Shown: positions 34,164 through 43,230, numbered from the stretch's first letter. The stretch is DNA of 64,000 bases from Pseudomonas nitroreducens (GCF_014204515.1 NZ_JACHLI010000010.1:156476-220475), one strand, 5' to 3'. Notes: a model not told the origin generated them from the letters alone. Numbers and translations: made by a program.

Positions 34164-35366
34164 ATGAACAGCCTCGTAACCCCTGATCTGGTCCATATCA
34201 TCCGCAGCGACGACGAAGCCCTGGAGGTCGCCCGCGCCCTGGCCGCCGACTTCCGCGAAGACGCCATCGCCCGCGACCGCGAGCGGCGTCTGCCGTGGGA
34301 CGAACTGGAGCGCTTCAGCCGCTCCGGCCTGTGGGGCATCACCGTGCCGCGCGAGCATGGCGGCGCGGGGGTTTCCCGCGTCACCGTAGCCCGCGCGATC
34401 GCCATCATCTCCGCCGCCGACGGCTCGCTGGGGCAGATTCCGCAGAACCATTTCTACGCCGTCGAACTGCTGCGGGTGAACGGCAACGAAGAGCAGAAAG
34501 CCCGCCTGTTCGCCGAGGTGCTGGCCGGCGTGCGCTTCGGCAATGCGCTGGCGGAAATCGGCACGCGCACCGCCCACGAGCGCACCACCCGCCTCAAGCG
34601 CGAGGACGGTCAACTGCGCATTCACGGCCGCAAGTTCTACTGCACCGGCGCGCTCTACGCGCAGCGCATTCCCACCCTGGTGATCGATGACGACGGCATC
34701 CAGCAGTTCGCCTTCATCGCCGGCGATGCCGCGGGCGTGGAGGTGATCGACGACTGGTCCGGCTTCGGCCAGCGCACCACCGGCAGCGGCAGCGTGACCT
34801 TCGCTGGCGCACCGGTGAGCGATGACGACATCGTGCCGTTCCAGAGTGCCTTCGAGCGCCCGACCACGGTCGGCCCCTTCGCGCAGATTCTCCACGCCGC
34901 CATCGACGTCGGCATCGCCCGTGGCGCCTACGAGGACACGCTGCTGTTCCTGCGCGAGAAGGCGCGGCCGTGGATCGATGCCGGCGTCGAAAAGGCCAGT
35001 GACGACCCACTGGCGATCAACGAAATCGGCCGCCTGGCGATCCGCCTGCACGCCGCCGAGGCACTGCTGGACCGCGCCGGCCGTGTGCTCGATGCCGCCA
35101 CCGCCGAGCCGACCGCCGAGAGCGTCGCGGCCGCCTCCATTGCCGTGGCCGAAGCGCGGGCGATCACCACCGAGGTCTCGCTGCTGGCCGGCTCCAAGCT
35201 GATCGAACTGGGCGGCAGCCGCGCCAGCCTCGCCGAGCTGGGCCTGGACCGCCACTGGCGCAACGCCCGCGTGCACACCCTGCACGACCCGGCGCGCTGG
35301 AAGTACTTCGCGGTGGGCAACTACACCCTCAACGGCCAGCTACCGCCGCGGCGGGGGACGATCTGA
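34164..35366 (+). CDS. SfnB-like flavoenzyme, copy 3
   Basis: A 400-residue member of the same family, starting at ATG 34164 behind GAGGAGCGCC, 9 bp after copy 2. Conserved blocks: GLWGITVPREHGGAGVSRVT, SLGQIPQNHFYAVEL, DDWSGFGQRTTGSGSV and DRHWRNARVHTLHDPARWK. Its last residues (NYTLNGQLPPRRGTI) and the intergenic DNA behind it are partly repeated 263 bp downstream, where only the gene tail remains. Confidence 0.87.
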   Translation: MNSLVTPDLVHIIRSDDEALEVARALAADFREDAIARDRERRLPWDELERFSRSGLWGITVPREHGGAGVSRVTVARAIAIISAADGSLGQIPQNHFYAVELLRVNGNEEQKARLFAEVLAGVRFGNALAEIGTRTAHERTTRLKREDGQLRIHGRKFYCTGALYAQRIPTLVIDDDGIQQFAFIAGDAAGVEVIDDWSGFGQRTTGSGSVTFAGAPVSDDDIVPFQSAFERPTTVGPFAQILHAAIDVGIARGAYEDTLLFLREKARPWIDAGVEKASDDPLAINEIGRLAIRLHAAEALLDRAGRVLDAATAEPTAESVAAASIAVAEARAITTEVSLLAGSKLIELGGSRASLAELGLDRHWRNARVHTLHDPARWKYFAVGNYTLNGQLPPRRGTI

Positions 35367-35785
35367 TGCTCCGTGCCAGTCCTCGCCAAGAGCCCCTCAC
35401 CCTAGCCCTCTTCCAAACGGAGAGGGGACCGTTTGGTGCAGGGGGAAACCAAGGTACCAGCCGGCACAATCTGCCCCCTCTCCCTCTGAGCGGGGCGCGT
35501 AGCCAGGGTTGGGGTGAGGGCCAAGCATTGGCACCGACCTTCCCAAGCAATGCAGGGCGCATAACGCCCAAGGCGTGTTCCCCTACTACCTCAACGACCA
35601 GTCGCCACCGCGCCCGAGGGGCGATCTGATGTTCTGCGCCGCACTTCGCCAAGAGCCCCTCACCCTAGCCCTCTCCCAAAGGGAGAGGGGACCGTTCGGT
35701 GCAGGGGGAAACCAAAGTATCAGCCGGCACAATCTGCCCCCTCTCCCCCTGGGAGAGGGCTGGGGTGAGGGGAAGGTTTTGGCAC
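35367..35785. repeat. Duplicated intergenic segment with CCCTCTCCC-type repeats, offset 263 bp
   Basis: GCCAAGAGCCCCTCACCCTA and the following CCGGCACAATCTGCCCCCTC occur in two copies, the first from about 35385 to 35530 and the second from about 35648 to 35770. The copies are preceded by similar GATCTGATG sequence (SfnB-gene tail). Between them is a variant REP element (35551-35580). No intact gene. Confidence 0.85.
35581..35631 (+). pseudogene. 3' remnant of a fourth SfnB-like gene
   Basis: Reading from 35581, the DNA encodes PYYLNDQSPPRPRGDL, which aligns with the C-termini of the SfnB-like genes here (LLNDQRPPRHDWN at copy 1, TLNGQLPPRRGTI at copy 3). A one-base insertion shifts the frame just before the position of the copy-3 stop. 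The upstream part of the gene is missing and is replaced by a REP-like sequence, so this looks like what is left after deletion or partial duplication. Confidence 0.6.
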
Positions 35786-35802
35786 CGTCATATCCGACCC
35801 GT

Positions 35803-35835
35803 GTAGGGCGGATAACGCCTCTGGCGTTATCCGCC
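35803..35835. repeat. REP-like palindrome
   Basis: GTAGGGCGGATAACGCC-TCT-GGCGTTATCCGCC is a near-perfect palindrome, a short member of the same family as the element at 545. The rest of the interval to 35918 shows only the ribosome site of the next gene. Confidence 0.8.
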
Positions 35836-35918
35836 ATCGCGCCGGCCACTCGGGCTATCGCCGACCAGCTCCGCGCCTGCAAAGGCCGCCCGCAGCAGGC
35901 TGCCAACAAGGATTTCCC

Positions 35919-37316
35919 ATGAGCCAGAAGCAGATCCTCCTCAACGCCTTCAGCATGAATTGCGTCGGCCACATCAACCACGGCCTGTGGACCCATCCGC
36001 GCGACCGCTCCAGCGACTTCAACAAGCTCAGCCATTGGACCGACCTCGCCCGCCTGCTGGAAAAGGGCCTGTTCGATGGCCTGTTCCTGGCCGATATCCT
36101 CGGCGTCTACGACGTGTACCAGAACGGCATCGAACTCACCGCCAAGGAGGCCATCCAGCTGCCGGTGAACGACCCGCTGATGCTGGTCTCGGCCATGGCT
36201 GGCGCAACCGAGCACCTGGGCTTCGGCGTCACCGCCAACCTCACCTACGAGGCGCCCTACCCGTTCGCCCGGCGGCTCTCCACGCTGGATCACCTGAGCG
36301 ACGGGCGCATCGGCTGGAACATCGTCACCGGCTACCTGGAAAGCACCGCCCGCGCCATGGGCCAGGAGCGACAGATCGACCACGACCGCCGCTACGACCG
36401 CGCCGACGAATACCTGGAAGTGCTCTACAAGCTCTGGGAAGGCAGCTGGGAAGACGATGCCGTGCTCGCCGACCGCCAGCGACGCCTCTACGCGCAGCCG
36501 GGCAAGGTGCACAAGGTGCGCCACCACGGCGAGTTCTTCGATGTCGAGGGTTACCACCTCAGCCAACCGTCGCCGCAGCGCACGCCGCTGCTGTTCCAGG
36601 CCGGTGCGTCGAATCGCGGGCTGGCCTTCGCTGCGCGCCATGCCGAGTGCGTCTTCGTCTCCGCGCAGACCCGCGAAGCCACCCGCACACTGGTGGACCG
36701 CATCCGCCAGGCGGCGGTCGATGCCGGCCGCCGCCCGGACGACATCAAGGTGTTCATGGGCATCAACGTCATCGTCGCACCGACCGAGGCCGAGGCCCGC
36801 GACAAGCTCGCCGAGTACCGCCGCTTCGCCAGCGCCGAGGCCGGTCTTGCGCACTTCGCCAGCACCACCGGCATCGACTTCTCGCGCTACGCGCTGGACG
36901 AGCCGATCCGCTACGAGAAGACCAACGCCATCGAGTCCGCCACCAAGGCCCTCACCGTCGCTCGCACCGACGCCACCGTGCGCCAGCTGCTGGAGCAACT
37001 CGCCCTCGGCGGGCGCTACACCACGCTGGTGGGCGACCCGCTGCAGGTGGCCGACCAACTGCTGGGCTGGATCAACGAGGCGGGCCTGGACGGCTTCAAC
37101 CTCACCCGCACGGTGGAGCCGGAAAGCTACGCCGACTTCATCGACCTGGTGGTGCCCGAACTGCAGAACCGCGGCGCCTACAAGACCGCCTACGCGGACG
37201 GCACCCTGCGGGAAAAACTCTTCGGCGCCGGCCGCGCCCGCCTGCCTGCCCGGCATGTCGGCGCGAGCTTCCGCCAGGCAACCGCCACTGGAGCGACTCC
37301 AGCTTTCTCTCTCTAA
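35919..37316 (+). CDS. LLM-class FMNH2-dependent monooxygenase (NtaA/SnaA/DszA family), copy 2
   Basis: A 465-residue luciferase-fold monooxygenase homologous to the one at 29745. Seen: MNCVGHINHGLWTHPRDRSS, GLFLADILGVYDVYQ, RLSTLDHLSDGRIGWNIVTG and LSQPSPQRTPLLFQAGASNR. It needs an external flavin reductase; none is recognisable in the window apart from the PNPOx/FNR/ferredoxin fusion. Followed 24 bp later by metQ copy 2, it heads the second half of the island. Substrate unknown; organosulfur by context. Confidence 0.9.
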   Translation: MSQKQILLNAFSMNCVGHINHGLWTHPRDRSSDFNKLSHWTDLARLLEKGLFDGLFLADILGVYDVYQNGIELTAKEAIQLPVNDPLMLVSAMAGATEHLGFGVTANLTYEAPYPFARRLSTLDHLSDGRIGWNIVTGYLESTARAMGQERQIDHDRRYDRADEYLEVLYKLWEGSWEDDAVLADRQRRLYAQPGKVHKVRHHGEFFDVEGYHLSQPSPQRTPLLFQAGASNRGLAFAARHAECVFVSAQTREATRTLVDRIRQAAVDAGRRPDDIKVFMGINVIVAPTEAEARDKLAEYRRFASAEAGLAHFASTTGIDFSRYALDEPIRYEKTNAIESATKALTVARTDATVRQLLEQLALGGRYTTLVGDPLQVADQLLGWINEAGLDGFNLTRTVEPESYADFIDLVVPELQNRGAYKTAYADGTLREKLFGAGRARLPARHVGASFRQATATGATPAFSL

Positions 37317-37340
37317 GAAACTCTAAAAGGATTCGTTGCC

Positions 37341-38138
37341 ATGCATGCACGCTTGAAGCTTTCCCTCGGTCTGTCCCTGAGCCTGCTCGCCGCCGGCCTC
37401 GCCCAGGCCGCCGACACACTGCGCCTGGGCCCCACCGCCGCCTTCGCACCGCCGCTGGAAGTGGCGGTGAAGGAAGCCGCCCAACAGGGCCTGACGGTCG
37501 AGTTGGTGGAGTTCACCGACTGGAACGCGCCGAACATCACCCTCGACCACGGCGACATCGACGCCAACTACTTCCAGCACACGCCCTTCCTGGAAAACGC
37601 CAACCGCGAAGGCGGCCTGCACCTGAAGGCCTTCGCGCCGGGGATCATCAACAACGTCGGCCTGTACTCGACCAAATACAAGGCCATCGCCGACCTGCCC
37701 GAGGGCGCCAAGGTCGCCATCGCCAACGACCCGATCAATGGCGGCCGCGGCCTGCAGCTGCTGCAGAAGGCCGGGCTGCTCAAGCTCAAGGATGGCGTGG
37801 GCTACAAGGCGACGCTGGATGACATCGTGGCCAACCCGAAGCACCTCCAGATCATCGAGCTGGAAGCCGTGCAACTGGTGCGCGCGCTGGACGATGTCGA
37901 CCTCGCCCAGGGCTACCCGCACTACATCCGCCTGGCCGGCACCCTCGATCCGAACAGCGCGCTGCTGTTCGACGGCATCGAGAACAAGGAGTACGTCATC
38001 CAGTTCGTCACCCGCGATGACTACAAGGACCCGGACGGCAAGCTGAAGCAGTTCGTCGACCTCTACCAGCACTCGCCGCAGGTCCGCGCCGCGCTGGACA
38101 AGGCCCACGGCTCGCTCTACCAGCCGGGCTGGCAATAA
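37341..38138 (+). CDS. metQ: MetQ-type periplasmic substrate-binding protein, copy 2
   Basis: A 265-residue NlpA/MetQ-family binding protein with signal peptide MHARLKLSLGLSLSLLAAGL ending at AQAAD; no lipobox cysteine. Cleft segments: DIDANYFQHTPFLENANRE, YSTKYKAIADLPEGAKVAI and GGRGLQLLQKAGLLKLKDG. It differs clearly from copy 1 in the C-terminal lobe, suggesting another ligand. Genes for MetN and MetI follow. Confidence 0.88.
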   Translation: MHARLKLSLGLSLSLLAAGLAQAADTLRLGPTAAFAPPLEVAVKEAAQQGLTVELVEFTDWNAPNITLDHGDIDANYFQHTPFLENANREGGLHLKAFAPGIINNVGLYSTKYKAIADLPEGAKVAIANDPINGGRGLQLLQKAGLLKLKDGVGYKATLDDIVANPKHLQIIELEAVQLVRALDDVDLAQGYPHYIRLAGTLDPNSALLFDGIENKEYVIQFVTRDDYKDPDGKLKQFVDLYQHSPQVRAALDKAHGSLYQPGWQ

Positions 38139-38242
38139 CCGCGCCGGCATCCACCGCGTGGGCATGCCCCCTCCTACAAAAGCCGTCGTGCCGCGCCGGA
38201 GTCCGGGGCGAATGCCGATCTCTGCCCCCACACCGAACCAGT

Positions 38243-38278
38243 CCCCTCTCCCTTCAGGGAGAGGGCCAGGGAGAGGGA
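38243..38278. repeat. CCCTCTCCC/GGGAGAGGG hairpin element
   Basis: CCCCTCTCCCTTCAGGGAGA with a trailing second GGGAGAGGG, lying in the 177-bp gap between metQ and metN. Confidence 0.7.
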
Positions 38279-38315
38279 AAAACGCCCACTCCGATCTACC
38301 GAACAGGCCCCCACC

Positions 38316-39377
38316 ATGGTCAGCTTCAACCGCAATCTCGAACTCGCCACCCAGCACATCGCCCTGCGCGGGCTGGGCAAGACCTATGCCGGCCACCACG
38401 GCCCGGTGGAGGCACTGAGCAACATCGACCTTTCCGTCCGCCGTGGCGAAGTGTTCGGCATCATCGGCCGCAGCGGCGCCGGCAAGAGCTCGCTGATCCG
38501 CACCCTCAATCGCCTGGAAAATCCCAGCGTCGGCCAGGTGCTGATCGACGGCGAGGACATCGGCGCCTTCGATTCGCAGCAACTGGTCGGCCTGCGCCGG
38601 CGCGTCGGCATGATCTTCCAGCACTTCAACCTGATGTCGGCCAAGACGGTTGCGCAGAACATCGCCCTGCCCCTGCGCGTGGCTGGCGTGCCCAAGGCGC
38701 GCATCGCCGAGCGGGTCGATGAACTGCTGCAGCTCGTTGGCCTGAGCGACAAGCGCCACGCCTACCCGGCGCAACTCTCCGGCGGGCAGAAGCAGCGCGT
38801 CGGCATCGCCCGCGCGCTGGTGCACCAGCCGGAAATCCTGCTGTGCGACGAGGCCACCTCGGCACTGGACCCGGAGAGCACCCAGGCCATCCTCGCGCTG
38901 CTGCGCGACATCAACCGCCGCCTGGGCCTGACCATCGTTCTGATCACCCACGAGATGGCGGTGATCCGCGAAATCTGCGACCGCGTGGTGGTGCTCGAAG
39001 GCGGTCGCGTCGTCGAACAGGGCGATGTCTGGGAAGTCTTCGGCAACCCGCAGCACGAGGTCAGCCGCACCCTGCTCGGCTCGCTGCAGCAGCACCTGCC
39101 GCCGGACCTGCTGGCACGGCTGGAACATCCGTCGGACAACGAGGTAATTCTCGACCTGCACTACACCGGCGTGCGCGAACAGGAGCCGGACCTGCTGGCC
39201 ATCGCCCAGGCCCTGGGCAGCCGCATCAGCCTGCTGCACGGCGGCATCGAGCGCATCCAGGGCCGCGCCCTCGGTCGCCTGCTGCTGAGCGTCGCCGCCC
39301 CCGCCGCCAGCGCCCCGCAACTGCTCGAACGGGCCCGCGATGTCGCCGATAGGCTGGAGGTGCTCACCCATGCCTGA
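38316..39377 (+). CDS. metN: MetN-type ABC transporter ATPase with C-terminal NIL domain
   Basis: A 353-residue ATPase of the methionine-uptake family. Walker A GRSGAGKSS, Q-loop IFQHFNLMSAKTV (MetN-specific), signature LSGGQKQRVGIARAL, Walker B LLCDEATSALDPE, switch THEMAVI. Residues about 270-350 form the NIL regulatory domain that in MetN binds the imported amino acid and inhibits transport. As the only MetN in the island it could serve both permease/binding-protein pairs. Stop overlaps the start of metI copy 2 by 8 bp. Confidence 0.92.
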   Translation: MVSFNRNLELATQHIALRGLGKTYAGHHGPVEALSNIDLSVRRGEVFGIIGRSGAGKSSLIRTLNRLENPSVGQVLIDGEDIGAFDSQQLVGLRRRVGMIFQHFNLMSAKTVAQNIALPLRVAGVPKARIAERVDELLQLVGLSDKRHAYPAQLSGGQKQRVGIARALVHQPEILLCDEATSALDPESTQAILALLRDINRRLGLTIVLITHEMAVIREICDRVVVLEGGRVVEQGDVWEVFGNPQHEVSRTLLGSLQQHLPPDLLARLEHPSDNEVILDLHYTGVREQEPDLLAIAQALGSRISLLHGGIERIQGRALGRLLLSVAAPAASAPQLLERARDVADRLEVLTHA

Positions 39378-40014
39378 TCGCCTGCTGCAAGGCCTGCTCG
39401 ACACCCTGCTGATGATCGGCGCGTCCTCGGCCATCGTCCTGCTGGTGGGCATCCCGCTGGCGCTGGTGCTGGTCACCACCGGCAGCGGCGGAATCTTCCA
39501 GGCGCGCCTACTCAACCAGGGCCTGGGCAGCGTGGTCAACGTGCTGCGCTCGATCCCCTTCCTGATCCTGATGGTCGCGCTGATCCCCTTCACCCGGCTG
39601 ATCGTCGGCACCAGCTATGGCGTGTGGGCCGCGGTAGTCCCGCTGACCATCGCCGCCACGCCATTCTTCGCGCGCATCGCCGAAGTCAGCCTGCGCGAGG
39701 TCGACCACGGCCTGATCGAAGCCGCCCAGGCCATGGGCTGCCAGCCCCGGCACATCATCTGGAACGTGCTGTTGCCCGAGGCGCGGCCGGGCATAGTGGC
39801 CGGCTTCACCATCACCCTGGTGACCATGATCAACTCCTCGGCCATGGCCGGCGCCATTGGCGCCGGCGGTCTTGGCGACCTGGCGTACCGCTACGGCTAC
39901 CAGCGTTTCGACACCCAGGTGATGCTCACCGTGATCATCCTGCTGGTGGCGCTGGTGACGCTGATCCAGTTAGGCGGCGACCGCCTCGCGCGCTGGCTCA
40001 ACAAGCGCCTGTGA
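39370..40014 (+). CDS. metI: MetI-type ABC permease, copy 2
   Basis: A 214-residue permease with five membrane segments and the EAA loop GLIEAAQAMGCQPRHIIWNV. RSIPFLILMVALIPFTRLIVG and AGAIGAGGLGDLAYRYGYQR match MetI. The ATG at 39370 (MPDRLLQG) lies inside the end of metN, so translation is coupled. It is the last gene of the sulfur island. Confidence 0.9.
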   Translation: MPDRLLQGLLDTLLMIGASSAIVLLVGIPLALVLVTTGSGGIFQARLLNQGLGSVVNVLRSIPFLILMVALIPFTRLIVGTSYGVWAAVVPLTIAATPFFARIAEVSLREVDHGLIEAAQAMGCQPRHIIWNVLLPEARPGIVAGFTITLVTMINSSAMAGAIGAGGLGDLAYRYGYQRFDTQVMLTVIILLVALVTLIQLGGDRLARWLNKRL

Positions 40015-40161
40015 CGTTCGTCGGCTGACCACGGCCAAGGCCTACTCCCACGCGGGTTGCGTCTAACCTGACAACACACCCGCCCCTCCGTGCCCCGGCA
40101 CAGTTCGTGGATGCGTGGCGTTCCTGCTCGTACAAATGTGTCCGCTTGCGAGGAGTTCGTC

Positions 40162-40671
40162 ATGGCCAACCCGCTTTCCACCCTGGGCATCGTGCATACC
40201 GCCATCAGCCTGGTGCCCCTGGTCGCCGGCATCTGGGCGTTCTACCGCGCGGGACGCATCGACCCGCGCAGCCCGCTCGGGCGCTGGTATGTCTACGGAA
40301 TGATCCTCGGCGTGCTGACCGCTTTCGGCTTGTCCAGCACCGGCGGCTTCAATGCCGGGCATGCCATCGGCATCCTCTGCCTGGTGGCCATCGCGGTGGG
40401 CAGTTATGCGCAGCGGATCAGTGCGCTGGGCGGCCTGGGCGAGTACCTGGAAACGGCGGCCATGAGCTTCAGCTTCTTCCTGATGATGATCCCCTCGCTC
40501 AACGAATCGCTGTCGCGCCTGCCGCCGTCCGCCCCCATCGGCCAGGGCCCGGACTCGCCGCCGGTGCAGACCACCGTGATGATCGCCCTGCTGCTCTGCA
40601 TCCTCGGCGTGCTCTACCAGTTCTACCGCATCCACCGTCGGCGCATGCCGCCGGCACGCCCGGCCCACTGA
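40162..40671 (+). CDS. Small integral membrane protein, unknown function
   Basis: A 169-residue protein with about five hydrophobic helices (for example TLGIVHTAISLVPLVAGIWA, MILGVLTAFGLSSTG, GHAIGILCLVAIAVGSYA and TTVMIALLLCILGVLYQFY) and a positively charged tail (RIHRRRMPPARPAH). The HTAISLVPLVAGIWAFYRAG start and GxNAGHAIGI resemble DUF2306-like quinone-site membrane proteins, but I would not assign a function. ATG 40162 follows GAGGAG. It stands alone. Confidence 0.75.
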   Translation: MANPLSTLGIVHTAISLVPLVAGIWAFYRAGRIDPRSPLGRWYVYGMILGVLTAFGLSSTGGFNAGHAIGILCLVAIAVGSYAQRISALGGLGEYLETAAMSFSFFLMMIPSLNESLSRLPPSAPIGQGPDSPPVQTTVMIALLLCILGVLYQFYRIHRRRMPPARPAH

Positions 40672-40709
40672 GCGTCTATGCTGGCGGCGTCCCTTTACGG
40701 AGCGCCGCC

Positions 40710-41060
40710 ATGACCGTTCGCCGCATCGTCGCCAACCTCGCCACCGGCAAGCCTGAAGAAGTGGCGCGTTTCTACCGCGAACTGTTCGACCTCGACGTGG
40801 TGATGGACCACGGCTGGCTGATCACCCTGGCCAGCGGTGAAAGCGCACTCGCGCAACTGAGCCTGGCCAGCGAAGGCGGCTCCGGCGCACCGGTGCCGGA
40901 CCTGTCCATCGAAGTGGACAATCTCGATCAGGTGCATGAACGCGCCCTTGCCGGCGGTCACGCGGTCGTCTACCCGCTGACCGTCGAGCCCTGGGGCGTG
41001 CGCCGGTTCTTTCTGCGCGATCCGCTGGGCAGCCTGGTGAACGTGCTGGAGCACCGCTGA
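40710..41060 (+). CDS. VOC-family (glyoxalase/bleomycin-resistance-like) protein
   Basis: A 116-residue single-repeat VOC-fold protein. Start MTVRRIVANLATGKPEEVAR, with YRELFDLDVVMDHGW in the first beta-alpha unit and VRRFFLRDPLGSLVNVLEH at the C-terminal strand, whose Glu is a usual metal ligand. Such proteins are metal-dependent lyases, dioxygenases or antibiotic-binding proteins; the substrate is not evident. ATG 40710 follows TTTACGGAGC. It lies 38 bp after the membrane-protein gene. Confidence 0.85.
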   Translation: MTVRRIVANLATGKPEEVARFYRELFDLDVVMDHGWLITLASGESALAQLSLASEGGSGAPVPDLSIEVDNLDQVHERALAGGHAVVYPLTVEPWGVRRFFLRDPLGSLVNVLEHR

Positions 41061-41209
41061 AGATCTGCCGTTCGTCACCCACCCCACCACAAATCCACTT
41101 CGCCCGGCAAAGCTTCGGTCTCGACCTAAACTGCTAATGGGCGATCGTCGGCTACCCAGTTGAGAGCGAGCCACACAGTACGCCGCCCGAGACAGCGCAA
41201 GCATCCCGC

Positions 41210-42364
41210 GTGAGCACCGCCATGCCAGAGTCGCTCGAACCCTCAGTCTCCGTGCCGTCCGTGTCCCTGCAGACGCAGATGCAGACCCTGGCTCCGGCCT
41301 TGCCGCAGCGGTTACCGGCCATGGCTCGGGTTCGCCAGTTCACCGCGCGCCTGGGCAGCCTGTTTGCACCGCGCGCCAACCCATCGACTCCGATACCGCC
41401 GGGCGACCCGAAGGAACAGCCCCAGGAGACCACCATGAGTATTCGCAACTCCAAGGAACCCACGGAAGGAGCCGGCCAGCCCGACCCGCAGCGCCCCTTC
41501 GCCCACCCGGATGATCACCTCTCGCAACTCTACGACCTGCCGCCCGGCCAACTGCCGGACTCCCTCGGCGCCGCCCCCGGCCAGTCCAGCGCCTACTCGC
41601 CGGGCGCCACCGACTATGCCCTGAAACAGCAGCAGAGCGCCCAGCGCACCCTGGATCAGCTGGACAGGTTGAACGAGACCCTGCAGCGCGAGGCGAGCCG
41701 GAGCAGCAGCGAACCCGCTGCGTCGACCGCCAATTCGCCGAGTGCCGCCGACCCGTTGCTGGCGGACGCCATGTCAGCGCAATCCAGCGACACCGAGAAC
41801 GTCCTGCAGGACGTGCAGAGCACCCTGGACTCCCTGGCCGGCATGGCCCAGGGGTTGTCGCAGCAGCGCCTGGAGTCCATCAAGGAGCGCGAGACGCTGG
41901 ACGCACGCCACGAACAGGCCGATGAACGCGAGCGCCTGCTCAATGAGCGCGAGGAAGCGTTGCGCCAATGGGAGCAACGCCTGCAGCAGGAGAAGGCCGC
42001 GCTGGCCCGACTGGGCGAACAGCAGGCCGCTACCCTGGCCGAACGCAGCGCCACCCTGCAGTCGCTGGCGGAAACCGTCGACAGCCGCGACCGCGCCACC
42101 GCCAAGCGTTCAGAAGTATTGCAGGCCGAGCAGGAGCAACTGGAGAGGAAGCTGGCGCAGATGCGCGTGCGCCACACCGAACTGGATGGCCGCGAGACCA
42201 TGCTGCAGCAGAAGGACCACGAGCTGACCGAACGTTTCAAGCAACTGGTGGATGCCAAGGAGCGCTTCAGCGCCATTGTCCGCAGCTTCAACGAGACCGT
42301 GCGCTTCAACACGGCGCTGAGCGCCATCAGCAAGACCGTCGGCGGACAGTCCGGCGAGCGCTGA
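41210..42364 (+). CDS. Coiled-coil protein family X, paralogue 1 (384 aa), unknown function
   Basis: A protein I do not recognise, with two clear relatives in this window (58555 and 60949). Residues 1-75 are Pro/Ser-rich; 76-195 are polar; the family module starts near 197 with VLQDVQSTLDSLAGMAQGLS, then an uninterrupted charged coiled coil (ERERLLNEREEALRQWEQRL) and ends RSFNETVRFNTALSAISKTV. The GTG start at 41210 (or ATG 41222) has a poor ribosome site. An internal ATG at 41435 (residue 76) has AGGAG with a 6-nt spacer and would give a 309-residue form. No signal peptide or membrane segment, so cytoplasmic. A hairpin follows the stop. Confidence 0.8.
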   Translation: MSTAMPESLEPSVSVPSVSLQTQMQTLAPALPQRLPAMARVRQFTARLGSLFAPRANPSTPIPPGDPKEQPQETTMSIRNSKEPTEGAGQPDPQRPFAHPDDHLSQLYDLPPGQLPDSLGAAPGQSSAYSPGATDYALKQQQSAQRTLDQLDRLNETLQREASRSSSEPAASTANSPSAADPLLADAMSAQSSDTENVLQDVQSTLDSLAGMAQGLSQQRLESIKERETLDARHEQADERERLLNEREEALRQWEQRLQQEKAALARLGEQQAATLAERSATLQSLAETVDSRDRATAKRSEVLQAEQEQLERKLAQMRVRHTELDGRETMLQQKDHELTERFKQLVDAKERFSAIVRSFNETVRFNTALSAISKTVGGQSGER

Positions 42365-42378
42365 CTTCGTGTCGAATA

Positions 42379-42398
42379 CCGGGGCCGGGCGGCCCCGG
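42379..42398. terminator. GC-rich hairpin between convergent genes
   Basis: CCGGGGCC (42379-42386) and GGCCCCGG (42391-42398) form a perfect 8-bp stem around GGGC between the coiled-coil gene and the convergent hydrolase gene. No T-run follows. Confidence 0.5.
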
Positions 42399-42408
42399 AG
42401 ACTTCACT

Positions 42409-43230
42409 TCAGCGATTGAGGAAGTTCAGCAGGTCCTCGTTCACCTGGTCGGCCATGGTCGTGCACATGCCGTGGGGGCCGCCCTTGTAGACCTTGAGCG
42501 CGCCGCGCTGGACGAGTTCCACCGAGCGCTGGCCGGCGGCGCCGATGGGCACGATCTGGTCGTCGTCACCGTGCAGGATCAGCACAGGCACGTCGATCTT
42601 CTTCAGGTCCTCGGTGTAGTCCACCTCGGAGAACTCGTGGATGCACAGGTAATGGCCCAGGTGTCCGCCGGTCATGCCCTGCAGCCAGAAATTGTCGATC
42701 ACCCCCTGGGATGTCTTCGCGTTCGGCCGGTTGTAGCCGTAGAACGGCAGCGCCAGGTCCTTGTAGAACTGCGAGCGGTCTTCCTTGACGCCCTTGCGGA
42801 TGCCGTCGAACACGTCGATCGGCAGGCCGCCGGGGTTGGCCGCGGTCTTGAGCATCAGGGGCGGCACCGCGCCGATCAGCACCGCGCCGGAGAGCCGCCG
42901 GGTGCCATGGCGACCAATATAGTGCGCCACCTCGCCACCCCCAGTGGAGTGGCCCACCAGGGTGGCATCCTTGAGGTCCAGCGCGTCGATCACCGCCGCC
43001 AGGTCGTCGGCGTAGGTATCCATATCGTTGCCGTTGGCCGGCTGGCCGGAACGGCCGTGCCCACGGCGGTCATGGGCGATGACCCGGTAGCCCTTCTGCA
43101 CCAGGAACAGCATCTGCGCATCCCAGGCATCGGCATTGAGCGGCCAGCCGTGGGAGAACACCACCGGCTGCCCGCTGCCCCAGTCCTTGTAGAAGATTTC
43201 AGTGCCATCTTTCGCTTTGACGATGCTCAT
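42409..43230 (-). CDS. Alpha/beta hydrolase, non-heme haloperoxidase / arylesterase type
   Basis: A 273-residue serine hydrolase of the perhydrolase/non-heme chloroperoxidase group, the usual length for the family. Oxyanion motif SHGWPLNADAWDAQM, nucleophile elbow GHSTGGGE with the catalytic Ser, Asp in LILHGDDDQIVPI and His in GGPHGMCT. These enzymes hydrolyse esters and can make peracids. ATG 43230 (MSIVKAKDG) gives the family N-terminus; the frame is open 84 bp upstream without homology. The LysR gene at 43370 lies upstream on the same strand. Confidence 0.9.
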   Translation of the reverse strand: MSIVKAKDGTEIFYKDWGSGQPVVFSHGWPLNADAWDAQMLFLVQKGYRVIAHDRRGHGRSGQPANGNDMDTYADDLAAVIDALDLKDATLVGHSTGGGEVAHYIGRHGTRRLSGAVLIGAVPPLMLKTAANPGGLPIDVFDGIRKGVKEDRSQFYKDLALPFYGYNRPNAKTSQGVIDNFWLQGMTGGHLGHYLCIHEFSEVDYTEDLKKIDVPVLILHGDDDQIVPIGAAGQRSVELVQRGALKVYKGGPHGMCTTMADQVNEDLLNFLNR

